Assembly: GCA_025738555.1 (NCBI GenBank)
Contig: JAOVFP010000012.1
Span: 3,782,001-3,846,000, forward strand
Direction of reading: 5' to 3'
Length of the DNA: 64,000 bases
From: Cyathus striatus
Taxonomy: Eukaryota > Basidiomycota > Agaricomycetes > Agaricales > Nidulariaceae
The notes beneath the pieces were generated by a model, which saw only the letters and a list, made by a program, of their open reading frames with translations, was not told where the DNA came from and made no database searches. The position numbers and the translations under genes were made by a program. The first letter of the stretch is position 1, and the number at the start of each line of letters is the position of its first letter. This document shows positions 42,389-53,631 of the stretch, one piece after another.

Positions 42389-43514
42389 CAGTGGGTGACT
42401 TTCCGTAGGGGTTCTATTCCGAATAGACTCGAATATTTTATAGATCGGAGTTTGAAAATCTATGTCTATTTCATATCATTTTCCCGTAGCCAATTCTATT
42501 ACAATCTATTATCAACAGAAATACTGTACGAATCTGATCAATTGGGCATACCTTTGAGTGTGTGACAGGCCCAACCGCAAAATGATTTCGGCACATGAGA
42601 AATTGTAGTGTGACACACCAGAATTTTCGGCATTTTGGGCACTCAAGCTGGCCAAAAATTTGAATTAGTGTACATATTTAACTTGTAAATGTACTGAACA
42701 CTGTTGGTTGGCAAGAAATAGCTATTGGAGAAGAAAAAATTATTATTACGTTGAAAATTTTTGGGTGTACGCCGGCGTCTAAATATGTCACGGTTTAACC
42801 TTTCGGCATTTTTATTTGTGATGCGTGACATGGTCCAAATTTCGGCGCGGCAGAATGGGTGCGTGACGCGTGACTGCCCAATTGATCGGATTCGTACAGT
42901 ACCCTGAAACTTCTTCTCTCCCCTCGCAAAATTACACCATGGCAGGCCTTTTAAGAGTCGAAGTGACTAGATTTTTATTAAAAATAGTGGACTTCGATGT
43001 TGCTACTTTTCGTTACATCCTCTAGATTCTGGGAGGACTTGAAGACCACTGGAATACATTCACCATATGTAAGATAACAAAATTATGCGAGATATCTGTT
43101 AGGAGGACTCATTATATATTAAAAGAACTAGTGGTTAAATTTTATGGAGGCAAAGGAAGGACTTGGGAGTGCATATGATATGTTGCATTCTCTAGAAATT
43201 TGTGGAATCCACGGAACTTGCAAGTCTGAAACGGACCACGGCACCTGTGTCGTAAGCTGGATGTCAGTTCACCTATAAAAGGAAGATCAAGGGAAATTAA
43301 GCGGACTAAGCGAGCCTTAGCGAGGTTTATTCAAGACTTAAAAATCTGGCGAGGGGTCTTAAGTTCTCCATAGACTTCAAAATCTATAAAGGTCTGTACG
43401 GCCCCACCTCCAACTACGCAACACTAAGCGAGGGTCGGCATCTCGGCGAACAGTGATCTATTCGAATCTATTCAAAATAAACGTGAATAGATTCCTACGG
43501 AAAGTCACCCACTG
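42389..43514. mobile_element. TIR element with CAGTG tips (1126 bp)
   Basis: Ends CAGTGGGTGACTTTCCGTAG inverted on both sides, each continuing into GAATAGATTCGAAT-type sequence. The CAGTG tip suggests a hAT-type element, but flanking 8-mers (ATTTCAAG / TATTCACC) do not match. It carries a second TIR element (42524-42899). No transposase. Confidence 0.6.
42524..42899. mobile_element. 376-bp TA-flanked MITE nested in 42389-43514
   Basis: CTGTACGAATCTGATCAATT and, inverted, CTGTACGAATCCGATCAATT, both followed by GGGCA. TA on both sides (42522-42523 and 42900-42901). Mariner-type by its duplication; no coding content. Confidence 0.75.
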
Positions 43515-43872
43515 TATTCACCCAAAGCGTGGGAACTGCCATCACTTTTGGGAGCCGCGTGTATCCTAATTCTTTCATAGCCAATCGGTGTCACCTTTTA
43601 CATGCCCCCATTCAGTGTAAAATTGACAATTGTCGAGACTATCCGGAGCCCAAGTCTCTCCTAGTTGAGCCTGAACAGCACTAGCTTTCCCAACTCAAAA
43701 CTTAGTCTAATGATGTCGTCTTCCCCCTTCTTCGTCCTACCCCCTCAAGTTTCCCTTCCCTGTTCGTCGTGGTCTTCGTCAATTATCTCAGTGTCATTGG
43801 CGGAAGTGGATTATTACCACTGCCCTCATCATTCAATCACCACCTCTATCATTCCCTGCACTACACAATAAC

Positions 43873-44430
43873 GTGACGCACACACCACTCAACCAATACG
43901 TACACAAAATTGAAGTAACACGTCCGTCAACAGACATCGATGATCTCATTCCAGTCGTGTATTTCCTCGGAAGTGGGACTCGACAAGCTAGAACTCATGC
44001 AATTCAATATGTTACCCAACCACGTGGTAAGGATGATACAGTTCAATGGAATGAGATTTCAGTTGGGAAACTGGTAGCTGACTTCAGCTTGTCAATTGCT
44101 GAGAATGATCTGATAGCTTTACTATGCTAGTACATCCCTCCCCTCTTTCCCCCACACTCTCATTGACTAACCCAAACACAATAGCAGAACAAGCACCCCC
44201 CACCAGACCTCAACATCTACCTCATACGCTTTCTCTCCCTCCAACCTCACCCTTGGGCACACGAATGTGACGTGGAAATTGATCATGGCGCATCTAGCAT
44301 TATGATTGACGTAAGTGCGGATACACTCATTTTTTGCACTGATTATCCACAATCGCTGCAGCACTGTCCGTTGATGTACGTGTACAATTGGAAAAATGGA
44401 GTACTCAAATTCGTACATTACATATGTTTC
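43873..44430 (+). pseudogene. partial F-box-type protein (C-terminal region), low confidence
   Basis: The first frame (43873-44130) holds TRPSTDIDDLIPVVYFLGSG and WNEISVGKLVADFSLSIAEN, ending DLIALLC. A later frame (44272 on) holds EIDHGASSIMIDVSADTLIF and LMYVYNWKNGVLKFV. The order 'DLIALL ... DVEI ... DTLIF ... VYNWKNG' resembles the C-terminal halves of many Agaricomycete F-box proteins. No F-box is seen upstream and the linker at 44131-44270 has stops and no certain intron. It may be a decayed gene or have unrecognised introns. Confidence 0.35.
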
Positions 44431-44897
44431 TTTTTGATTCTATATCTGATGTATGACATAGAAACCATTACAGGTATCAACTATGCTCACCCTTGTACAT
44501 CACTTCCCTCTACGCCTTCAAACGCCTTCAGAAACTGTTCCCTAGGGCCCAGATATTGAACTCTTGCACTTCAAAGTGCTAGCATAGTTGTTATGCTTTC
44601 GCTATACTGACGCTAACAATTCATTTTCGTATTGTATATTAAAGCCAACTGAGAGAAATCCTTCATGAATTTGAAGCAGTGAAAACTAAGTAGTGCTCAC
44701 AGTGTATATATTACTTAGATCAACTTTGAAGTGAGCTGCAGTAGATATTTGTACAAATTTATTCTGACCGTACGTGCGATAAGAAGTGTTGCGATATCCA
44801 CCTATGTTAATCCTGTTTGCACGACGTACTTAAGTACAGTGCGTGCCAAAAAGATATGCTTTATAGCTCGAAGTGGGGCAGCCTACTATATAACTTA

Positions 44898-45722
44898 GGC
44901 TCAGTTCGGATACAATAATACGGGCGTATTATCGTCGTATTTTTAATTTGATGAGAATACCATCAAAGACCCTGGCTTTGGTAAGATGCTAACGTAAGAG
45001 TCAGTTCAAAATAATACGGTCGTATTTTCAGTTTGACGAGAATGCCATCAAAGTTCCAGGGTCCATTTTTGGTAAAGCCGCGCTACCGACTGATTTGTGC
45101 CGACGGCGCCAATTGACAGCGCTCTGTCACTTCACCTTTCCCATCAACCGTTGCTGCTCTTCATCCTCCCGCTCACCTTCTCCTGACCAAGTCCAGCTTA
45201 CCACTTCGAATATATACTGTATCGTAGCCTGTTGTGTGCTTTTTCATGCATGAAAAAATGTATTACATGTGCTAATCTCAATTGAATTTAAAAAAACAAT
45301 GCTTTTGAGCCTTGCATATACTATAACGTGCTCAATGGTGAGCACTAGTGAGCACACATCTCTTTTATATTTAGCCCAGCTATTATTTATTTTACTTGTA
45401 ATATTCGTACATATATCATGTAGTATATAGTGCACATATTAGTGCAATGAGTGGGAGGAAGAGGAAGAGCAGCGTTGATAGGAAAAGTGAAGTGACAGCG
45501 CTGTCAATTGGTGCCGTCGGCACAAATCAGTCGGTAGCGCGGCTTTACCAAAAATGGACCCTGGAACTTTGATGGCATTCTCGTCAAACTGAAAATACGA
45601 CCGTATTATTTTGAACTGACTCTTACGTTAGCATCTTACCAAAGCCAGGGTCTTTGATGGTATTCTCATCAAATTAAAAATACGACGATAATACGCCCGT
45701 ATTCTTGTATCCGAACTGAGCC
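44898..45722. mobile_element. Tourist/PIF-Harbinger-type MITE with about 260-bp TIRs
   Basis: The tips GGCTCAGTTCGGATACAA and their inverse lie inside an exact TTA duplication (44895-44897 and 45723-45725), the pattern of PIF/Harbinger elements. The arms (44898 to about 45160 and about 45460 to 45722) are over 90% identical by eye and contain two subrepeats (AATACGGGCGTATT, AATACGGTCGTATT). The loop is AT-rich and non-coding. High arm identity suggests recent movement. Confidence 0.88.
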
Positions 45723-45725
45723 TTA

Positions 45726-47040
45726 CTGTACATACAGTTCGGCTATATCACCACGCTTAGTTAGATACAAATCATGTTTCAACGCTTCAACAATCAAAGC
45801 ACTGAACAACTATTAGTAACAATTGTCATTTGTTTCATTCAAACCAAGGTGAGTCATGGTAAATGTTAGTTAAACAAGGGGGTAGTGGGCTCTGCCGCTT
45901 GCCGGCCTTATTTCTTTATTCGTGCAAATATTCACGTTATCGGATGTCACCTCACCACAGGCCTCTCCTAACCACTTGGTGCGAATATTCTCAATTGGAT
46001 ATATTCAACTGTAACATAATGGTTTCAAGAGATATCTATATAATGCCGTTGTCAATGTAATGTCTAGCACTACCTTACAGGCCACAATACAATCATGATT
46101 ATGTAATGGTAACATGTAAGTAACACGTGACACATCGGGTGAAGTATGTCACGTTCACGTGTAGTTATGTCACACAATGCATTGTCAATGTCAACCCAAG
46201 TTGAACCCGCTCGTTCTCTATTCTTTTCTCCGGCCACAAAGAGCAATGTTTCCGAGAAAAGCGACGAATTTTCACAATGTAACGCTGTCGCTCCCATAAA
46301 TGAAGACTTTTTTGCCTACCTTGTGCTGCCATGTCACTGCGTTACGGGTCTACGGCCACTCCCTGGCACCCCCCGACCTCGGGGACGGAACTGCGTGGAC
46401 TGCTTAATCGAAGGGATTAGGGCAGATTAGTGTCACGTATGTTTATTTTTGTCTCTTCGACTCCATATGGTGTGTTGTGGTGTCCATAACTTCCTGCGAC
46501 GAGGAGTACTGTGCGCATGAAGGACAGGTTGCGTGGCCAGGTGGCCTCGGCTGGACAATGTGTCAGGATAGTGCTACCTTCGACTCGTGGAGTTATTGTA
46601 TGTTTTCACGCATCACTAGCACCCCAATGTTTTCCGTCCTCAACCTTTTACTTGTTGCAGCTTAACTAATGTACATTACTTCTCAGACACACACCACCTG
46701 CAGACAGCGTACATCGTAAAAGGGGAAAATCGAAAGCGAGCCTGGGGGGGGGCTTGCCTCTTCAAAGTGCCAAATGGTGCCCAGCTATACGTTTGTCCTA
46801 GTGTAATCTGCCGTCTGCGAACGATGTTTAACATTTTTTTTTTTTGGGGGGGGGGGGGCAGATAGTGATGGGGAGATAAGCGTCTCTCCATAACGGCGTC
46901 AAACCTCTACACCGTACGGTACTTATCTAAACGCTTCCCTTTCTTTTACTTCTAGTGCTAACATCTAACCCAGGGCTTCTCCCCCGAGATAAGCAAACCT
47001 CCCTTATCGCCTATCTCAAGCGTTACTGGGGGCCTGAGAT
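45726..47040. other. intergenic, no gene recognised
   Basis: Contains a 27-bp block GGTAGTGGGCTCTGCCGCTT at 45882, also present inverted near 40800-40832 (GCTTTGCTGCTTG variant), and a T10 G13 run near 46838-46858. The frame at 46146-46430 (94 aa) has no motif. From about 46930 the sequence matches modules described at 48216-49220. Confidence 0.4.
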
Positions 47041-47044
47041 GCCC

Positions 47045-47991
47045 CTAGCCGCTATCTCGTTCTTGGGCACCGGCTCGGTCGGTAGGTAGAAGCAGAGTAG
47101 GGAGGAATACAGTGGCTGGTTCGGAGGCTTTTGGCTGGAAGTGCTGGGTTATGAGCTGTGTGTTGTAGGAGGTGAAGTCTTGTGGGGTAGGCGTCGGGCG
47201 ACTGGGTTTGTATGATTGTGCCGGGTGTGTTGGCGGTGAGGTGGAGCGGTGGGGGTGATGGTTCGTCGCTGGCGGAAGAGATTGGGTGTGCGGTGTAGCT
47301 TGGCATGGGATGATGCTTTGTGGGAGGAGCTCATTTTCGGCCTTGACCAGTGTGGTCGGGGGGGTCGTCTTCACGATCGGTGCGGGGGATACTTCCTACT
47401 AAGCTCCTCATTGCATACGCGGGTGGTTATGGGGTTATGGAAGGTTATGGCTCAATGCTATCTTAGCGAGTGGTGAGCAGATCAAATTCGTGGTTTTATA
47501 CGAGTTGTTAATACTATTCATGAATCGTTTACCAGTGTATGTTGGAGCTTGACGCAAGTAGGATGGACCATGGCATATCTAAGGCGCTGTAGCTGCTCGG
47601 ATAGTGGCTAGCGGTGGCTCTGCAATATGATCATGACATTGGAATGGAATCAGGCGGAGGCTTGTATCGCTATTGTATCTCAAGTGATACCGAGAATCCG
47701 AACCCCTAGTGCTCATTTTGGCGTTGTTCAAATGTTCTGGATCTGGTGCTTCTGCTCTTTTGGCCAGTACGGCAAGGACAGTAGAGATGCTTATTTCTAG
47801 CGTCCTTGGCGGATGTACGAGCTGGATCGTGCTGTGTTTCGATGTTGGGGATAGTTTGAAACGTGTGTGCGTGTGTGTATGGCGTTTTGGCGGCGAGGTC
47901 CTGGGAGTGGAGACTTTGGGTGTGGTGCAGCTTGACATGGGATAGTGCTCCGGGAGAGAAGCTCATTTTCGGTCTTCATGAGTGTAGTCAA
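47045..47991 (-). repeat. duplicated low-complexity segment of unknown identity
   Basis: Two minus-strand copies about 620 bp apart (47045-47400 and 47579-48030) encode parallel Pro/Thr/His-rich peptides: KAENELLPQSIIPCQATPHT against KTENELLSRSTIPCQAAPHP. Both are preceded by CTTCACGATC.GTGCGGGGG. No domain is recognised. They could be remnants of a duplicated short gene. Confidence 0.35.
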
Positions 47992-48215
47992 GCCCGTAGG
48001 GGAAGGCCATCTTCACGATCTGTGCGGGGGTCATGCCGACCTGCGGGGACGATTGATCAGATAGAGAGTGGTGCGTAGATCAATGTTTCAATTTTACCGT
48101 CGTTTCTAATCGTTGACTTTACCTCCCAGGTGTACCCTGCGGATCTGTGAACTATGAGTATGGATCGGGCTTGCCATGTACCTAGAAAACGAAGCCGATT
48201 CATTGAGACATATTG

Positions 48216-49220
48216 GGGTCCCGGGAGCACGTTCTGGAGCCTTGGCTTGAACGGAGAGCCGACTAAAGCTGGCGGATTGTTGAAACTGAAGTCTACTAAG
48301 TTACCGGTCACTGGTGTCCTAGCTAATTGGTAAGTGCTTCTCTGGTCTCTACTCCCTTTACCTTTGCTAACGTTCCGGCTAGGGGCTCGGAAGACACTCT
48401 AAACATTCATCCTTGCCTGCTTTGAAGGCTACCGAGGGACCGAGGCTCCCCTAGCCCGTATGTCGTCGTTACAGACCAATCGCGACACGAACTAGGCTGG
48501 AAGTGCAGATGTATAGTTTGTTGCTCTGAGCCGTGTTGGAGTCCGGGGAGCACATTCTGGAGCTTGGCGTGAACAACATGGCATGCCTTAGGTGCCGGCT
48601 AACGATGGAGGATCGCTGAACCTGAAGTCTACTAAGTCACTATCACCGGTTTCCTGGCCAAATGGTACATTTCCGGTCTTTACCCCTTTACCTTTGCTAA
48701 CATTCCGACTAGGGCCTCAGGAAGACTCTCCAGGCATGCCCCCTTGCCTGCTTTGAAGGCTACCGAGGGACCGAGGCTTCCCTAGCCTGTATATCGTCGT
48801 TATAGACAAATTGCAATACGAACTAGGCCAGAATTGCTGTTGTGAAAACGGGCGTATTCTTGACGGGTACAGCGGTCCCACTGGATGTTCCTACATTGCT
48901 CTGCCTACTTTGAACGCTACCGAGGGATGGAGGCTCCCTTAGCCTGTAGCTTGTATCTTGTCGCGATATGAACTAGGCTGGATGTGCAGAAGGTTACTTT
49001 GTCGTTTTTTACGGGAAACTTCCCTCCTTATCTGCTTTGGACGCTACCGACTACGCTGGAAGTGCAGAAGGATAGTTTGTCGCTCTTGACGGGTACAGCA
49101 AGCTGGTAAACGCACCGAGGGACCGAGGCTCCCCCTAGCCTGTATCTTATTGTTATACACCAATTGCGCTATGAACTAGGCTGGAAGTGCAGAACGATAC
49201 TATTTTATCGCTCTCGACGG
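48216..49220 (+). repeat. tandem exon/intron-like modules (about 325 bp), decaying
   Basis: Two long units (48216-48540 and 48541 to about 48860) and shorter pieces to 49220 share the order: GGGAGCACRTTCTGGAGC block; CTGAAGTCTACTAAGT; a GT.. donor; CCTTTACCTTTGCTAAC branch-like site; CCGRCTAG acceptor-like end; ACCGAGGGACCGAGGCT; GAACTAGGCTGGAAGTGCAG. The first unit translates as ETYWGPGSTFWSLGLN ahead of the donor. Further pieces lie at 46965-47060 and 49740-49915. It looks like an amplified gene fragment with its intron; identity unknown. Confidence 0.5.
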
Positions 49221-51500
49221 GTACAGCAAGCCTGGTGGACGAGAACGTCCCCTTTTTCTTCCTCATAGGGTGGCTAGTTGATCATAGGTGCTGGCCTCCG
49301 ATAACATCGGCTGGCTGCGTATTCTGGACACGGGCGTTTTATTACTCTATAATAGTGGCTGCCGCTCGCGTACCGTAAGAGCCTGCACGTGCAATGTTGC
49401 CCATAACGAGATTTAACTTCACAACATGGTACCATGTCGCAGAGAGACATGATCAGCGGCGGAAACATGGACTGTGGAAGGGTCGACAAAGCTATCCACG
49501 TTCGTTCATTCGTTCTCTCTGCCTCGGAATGAAAGAATCAGAATGCTGAGGATGCGCTTTATAGGGGCAGCGAAGGCCGGAACCGGTGCATTATCCCGAG
49601 ATGTACGCCCTCCTTGCTCACCATCCGCGAATGAAGTCTAACATTCTTTGGCAGGCAACAACGGCGAAATATGCGCCCATGTCAAGTATAAATTCTTAAC
49701 TGGATGGCAGCCCTGCATACCGGCGTCAACGGTGTTCTGCTCAACAGTAAGCTACCGCTTTCCTTTCACCTCCTTTTCGTCTGCTACTAGTAGTAGCACT
49801 TCACCCAGGACTTTGGCAAGACTCTTCTGGCCTTCCTTCTCCTCACCTACGCCAAATGTTACTGAGAGCCTGAGATACCCCTAGCCTGTATCTCGTCGTT
49901 GCTCACTGGTCGTTATACGAACCTGTGAAAAGGACCTATCGGTATGCAGGGAGTATGGAAATTGCAATAGAGGAAGTTGCTTTCGTCTCGCAGCCCACAC
50001 CGGTGGGACGTTTATCATCTGGATTGCAGACGACATTGATCGATGATAATGAGTCACTAGCACCCGTAGTTTTCGTGATTGGCCTTGCTTAACTCTCTTG
50101 TTTTTAACTTACTATGTAGGAAAGACGATCTACCTTTTTTACCCAGTCGCTTGGGGACGTATTGGGGAGCGGGTACGGTCTTGGATCAGAGAGTATGGCA
50201 CAACTAATGTGCTTTGGCAGCTGGATGAAATAGCGGCGTACTGTTCAGATTCTCGGACCGTAAGAGCCAAGTAAGAGTGTTTCTCAGGATATGCCTCATC
50301 ACGTGACTTTGCATGGCATTCAGGCACTGCAAAAGGCGTACTTACAGCGACAGGAATCCCTTGTAATTAGTCACCAGTGGATCCTTGCATGTTCACTTTG
50401 GACCTACGTTTATCTCATTTATCAACATTTGCACATACTTTGTTCTTCGATATGGACGATTTTGAAGATATCAATTACGTGAACAGGCAGGCTTCCGTGA
50501 AACCGTTGAAGGTATCATACAATGATGGTTAGCGTCGTTTTTTTTTCCATTTCATCGGCCGTGGGCGCATAAATAATGAATGGTTTCGGGAGTAGGCACC
50601 TCGAAAACGTGCTGCCAATCTATGTAACGATGCCAATGGGCCCAAAAATTCGGCGATCAGATGGGTCCACCTTAATGTACAGTCCGACATTTTCAATATC
50701 TTTTCCGAGATTCCTGCCGCGGACTGCGTGCATTACCTAGCGTTCAATCCGAATGCATTCTAAGTAGCCAAGTAAGCGCAGCTCAAAGGTCGTTGTACTC
50801 AGGAACATGTGGCACTATGTATAGGGGGAGAGGAAGGCAAGTAAATGGCAAGAGTAAGCTATGCTGCGAGGCTCTGGAGTCTGGAATTCAAGCGGGTATA
50901 GTGTCTCATAATTGTTATCAAAATTTGCTGATCGTTGGTTGGTTGATATTCCTTATTACTGGAATACTATTGCCAGTGAGTAGGTGCTAAGTACTTACTA
51001 ATACATCGGACTCCTGATATGTAGATGGCATCAGGCGTAGAAAATGATTCGTTGACCGACCGTCGACATCAACTCGACAGTAATCGGAACAAAGTCTTCT
51101 AAAATGGCATCTGGAATGTCCACTGGTTATTAATGGGCGCCATGGCGGTCATGCATCAGTTCATTACAATATTTGCGCCTTCCCTCAAGACCACAGGAAC
51201 GTTCTGTGGATATATAAGTGCAAGATCTGTTTGGTGGTTGTCAGAAGCATAATATTTGCCGTCGTAATTCCGTAACGTGTGATTCTTGTTCACCGCCTAT
51301 TCTCTTCATCAAGCATGTACATAAGTATAAGAAGACGACAAAATGAACCCCGCTATTTACGGCGGTTAAGAACGACTTTGGAGCCACTGCCCGCTGACCG
51401 TTGTCTCTTCAGGTTTCCTCCCCTACACTCTTTACATTCACGTACTTCATTGATCAACTTTCTTCGTTCACCACATTCGTTCTTTCTCTTATCTAACAGA
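49221..51500. other. gene-fragment rich region, no complete gene
   Basis: Plus-strand pieces look exon-like: GNNGEICAHVKYKFLTGW at 49650-49740 between acceptor- and donor-like sites; an open stretch at about 49915-50090; and TYWGAGTVLDQRVW near 50155-50200, recalling ETYWGPGSTFW at 48200. The donor-like CGTACCGTAAGAG (49370) and CGGACCGTAAGAG (50255) are similar. No family recognised. The last 200 bp hold the CT-rich promoter of the next gene. Confidence 0.35.
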
Positions 51501-53524
51501 ATGGCTGATATAAGTACTACTTTCGGGGCCCTTCTCCTCGGTGGATTGTTTGCTTCTCTGTAAGCCTTTTCAATTGCATTCGAGAAATGCTTAACGGATA
51601 TCCTCTGTTATGTGTTGCTCCAGTCTTTCTGGTCTCGTTTCTGTGCAAGTAGTAATGTACTTCAAAACATATCCATCCGACAGGCGCAGACTCAAATCTC
51701 TTGTAAGTTCATTTCTTCTTTATCAAACGTGATAATGATCTACTTACATAACCGGTTTTTCTGAAGGTATTGGCCATTTGGTAGTATCACATTGCCTCAG
51801 CTATACCATCGGTAGCAATTAATTCAACGTAAATAGGTTCCTCGATACATTTCATACTTGCATGATATGGAGTGCATTATGGTGTTACTTGGTCAGAAAT
51901 TACGGAGATCTCTATTATATTGACCATATCAACTGGTATGTCCCAAGCACATAGCTCCTTTTGAAAATACTGACGGCTCTTTAGGAATATTGCGGTACGT
52001 CATCTCATGCTGCATATATATCTTTGCTCAATACGATGATCAATAGTTAACTGTTGTTGTTACGGTGCATTTATTCCTCTCGTTCAAAATCTCCCAGCTT
52101 ATCGCGATACTACAGGCAATACTAACGTTCTTGGTGCATTGGCACGTTTCGCTTTTCATGCTAACTTGAGATATACAAAAGCTAACGCCACCTAAAAGCT
52201 TCTTTGCATTCAGAATCCACAGATGTCAGTATTCATGCACTTCTCATTCTTTTTATAACACTCACAATTGTGTAATTCGCTACACAGTAAGCAAACGCAA
52301 CTGGTTCCTCACCATTCCACTGGTATGTTCATATTCTCTCACACTAGTAACTTATTACTAACCAATGTTGTCTTCAGGTGGCGCTTGCAGCACTCCGTCT
52401 CGGTATGTCAGAATTCCACCCAAGTTACATCTTTTGTATCGCTCATTGTGGTTTGGAATAGTTTCGGCAGCAGGTAAAAACCTTTCGACACGTCTAATAA
52501 TAATTGCTTTTATTAACGTTCTATGAATAGTTACGACAGGGGCGATGTGGGTAACCTCCATCCATACTTATCCGATCCCTCGCACCATCTAACAATATTC
52601 CAAACCATTCAGGATTCGCCTGCATAGCTTCTCTCGATTCAAAGAAGAGATTCGTGTAGGTACTCAGTGTTACTATTAAGTATTTCCAGGCTTAAGCATA
52701 ACTTTCCAGTGGATTTTCACGCTTGGCTTAGCACTCTCAACCGTAGTAGATGTCCTTATCACAGGTTCCTTATTCGTTCTACTTCAAACAAGCCGGAAGA
52801 AGGCCGGAAAGTTAGTAGATTATTTCAAGAATTCTAGTTCGAACTTATCCTTCTTTGCGTAGCTTGAATGCCGTTATCGACTCTCTTATCCTGTATGCCT
52901 TTGAGACTGGATCATTGACATGGTGCGCTCTCCCCTTTTAATTATATTCGAGCATAATACTGACAAAAAACTCCTCCGCCGTAGTGCAGGAACTGTTGTA
53001 TCGATGATATGCGTGCGTTTCAGAATTACGTTTCATCTCCGATTAGCTTATTCTGTTCTCTAGTGGTTGACAATGCCTCATAATCTGATCTTCATGGGAC
53101 TTCATTTCGGGATTGGAAAATGTAAGAAATTTATTCATGATCGTTTGCACCAACTAATATCATGTTCATTATGCAGTATATGCCAACTCCTTACTAGTCA
53201 CGTACGTTTTCTTGCACCGAGATTTCACCTAAACTTTGACCGGGTTATAGATTGAACACAAGAGAAAATGTCCGCCGTGCACGATCTCAGTCAAGTATGA
53301 GCGGTGTTCCCGTTCACTACTTGGACACCAGGCGCCGAACCGGACAAGACGATAATAACCCTTTCGTCGCACCATCAGAACGCCCAAAGTCCGAATTCTT
53401 CACCAAGAGCTCATCTACACAAAAGGTATGGTTAAGCGATTTGCGCGTTATCGATGTTAATAGGTCTTTTGTTCTACAGTTGGAAATTAATGTGGAAAGG
53501 AGCGTTCAGTATGATATTGACTAA
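51501..53524 (+). CDS. DUF6534-type seven-helix membrane protein, multi-intron
   Basis: ATG at 51501 starts MADISTTFGALLLGGLFASL. Joining across short introns gives VMYFKTYPSDRRRLKSL, VLAIWFLDTFHTCMIWSALW, VRNYGDLYYIDHINW, ALTVVVTVHLFLSF, SKRNWFLTIPLVALAALRLV, WIFTLGLALSTVVDVLITGS, AVIDSLILYAFETGSLT, LTMPHNLIFMGLHFGIGK, LYANSLLVTLNTRENVR, and a hydrophilic tail ending SVQYDID. This order of seven hydrophobic segments and the YANSLL.TLN.R motif are those of DUF6534 proteins, common in Agaricomycetes, function unknown. There are at least ten introns, most GT..AG. One junction (about 52110-52290, before SKRNW) was not resolved and could hide a lesion. Converges on the gene at 53632-54817. Confidence 0.78.
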
Positions 53525-53631
53525 TTAACTTAATGTATGTTCAATATCGGGACAGTGGCAGCTATTAATGGACTGTATTAATCAAATGTAATTCTCTTGT
53601 TCAACCTGTGACACTGATACACGTATGGCTG

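Noticed and set aside
47045..47991. Secreted or mucin-like proteins
   Set aside because: Pro/Thr-rich peptides without signal peptide; duplicated low-complexity DNA explains them.
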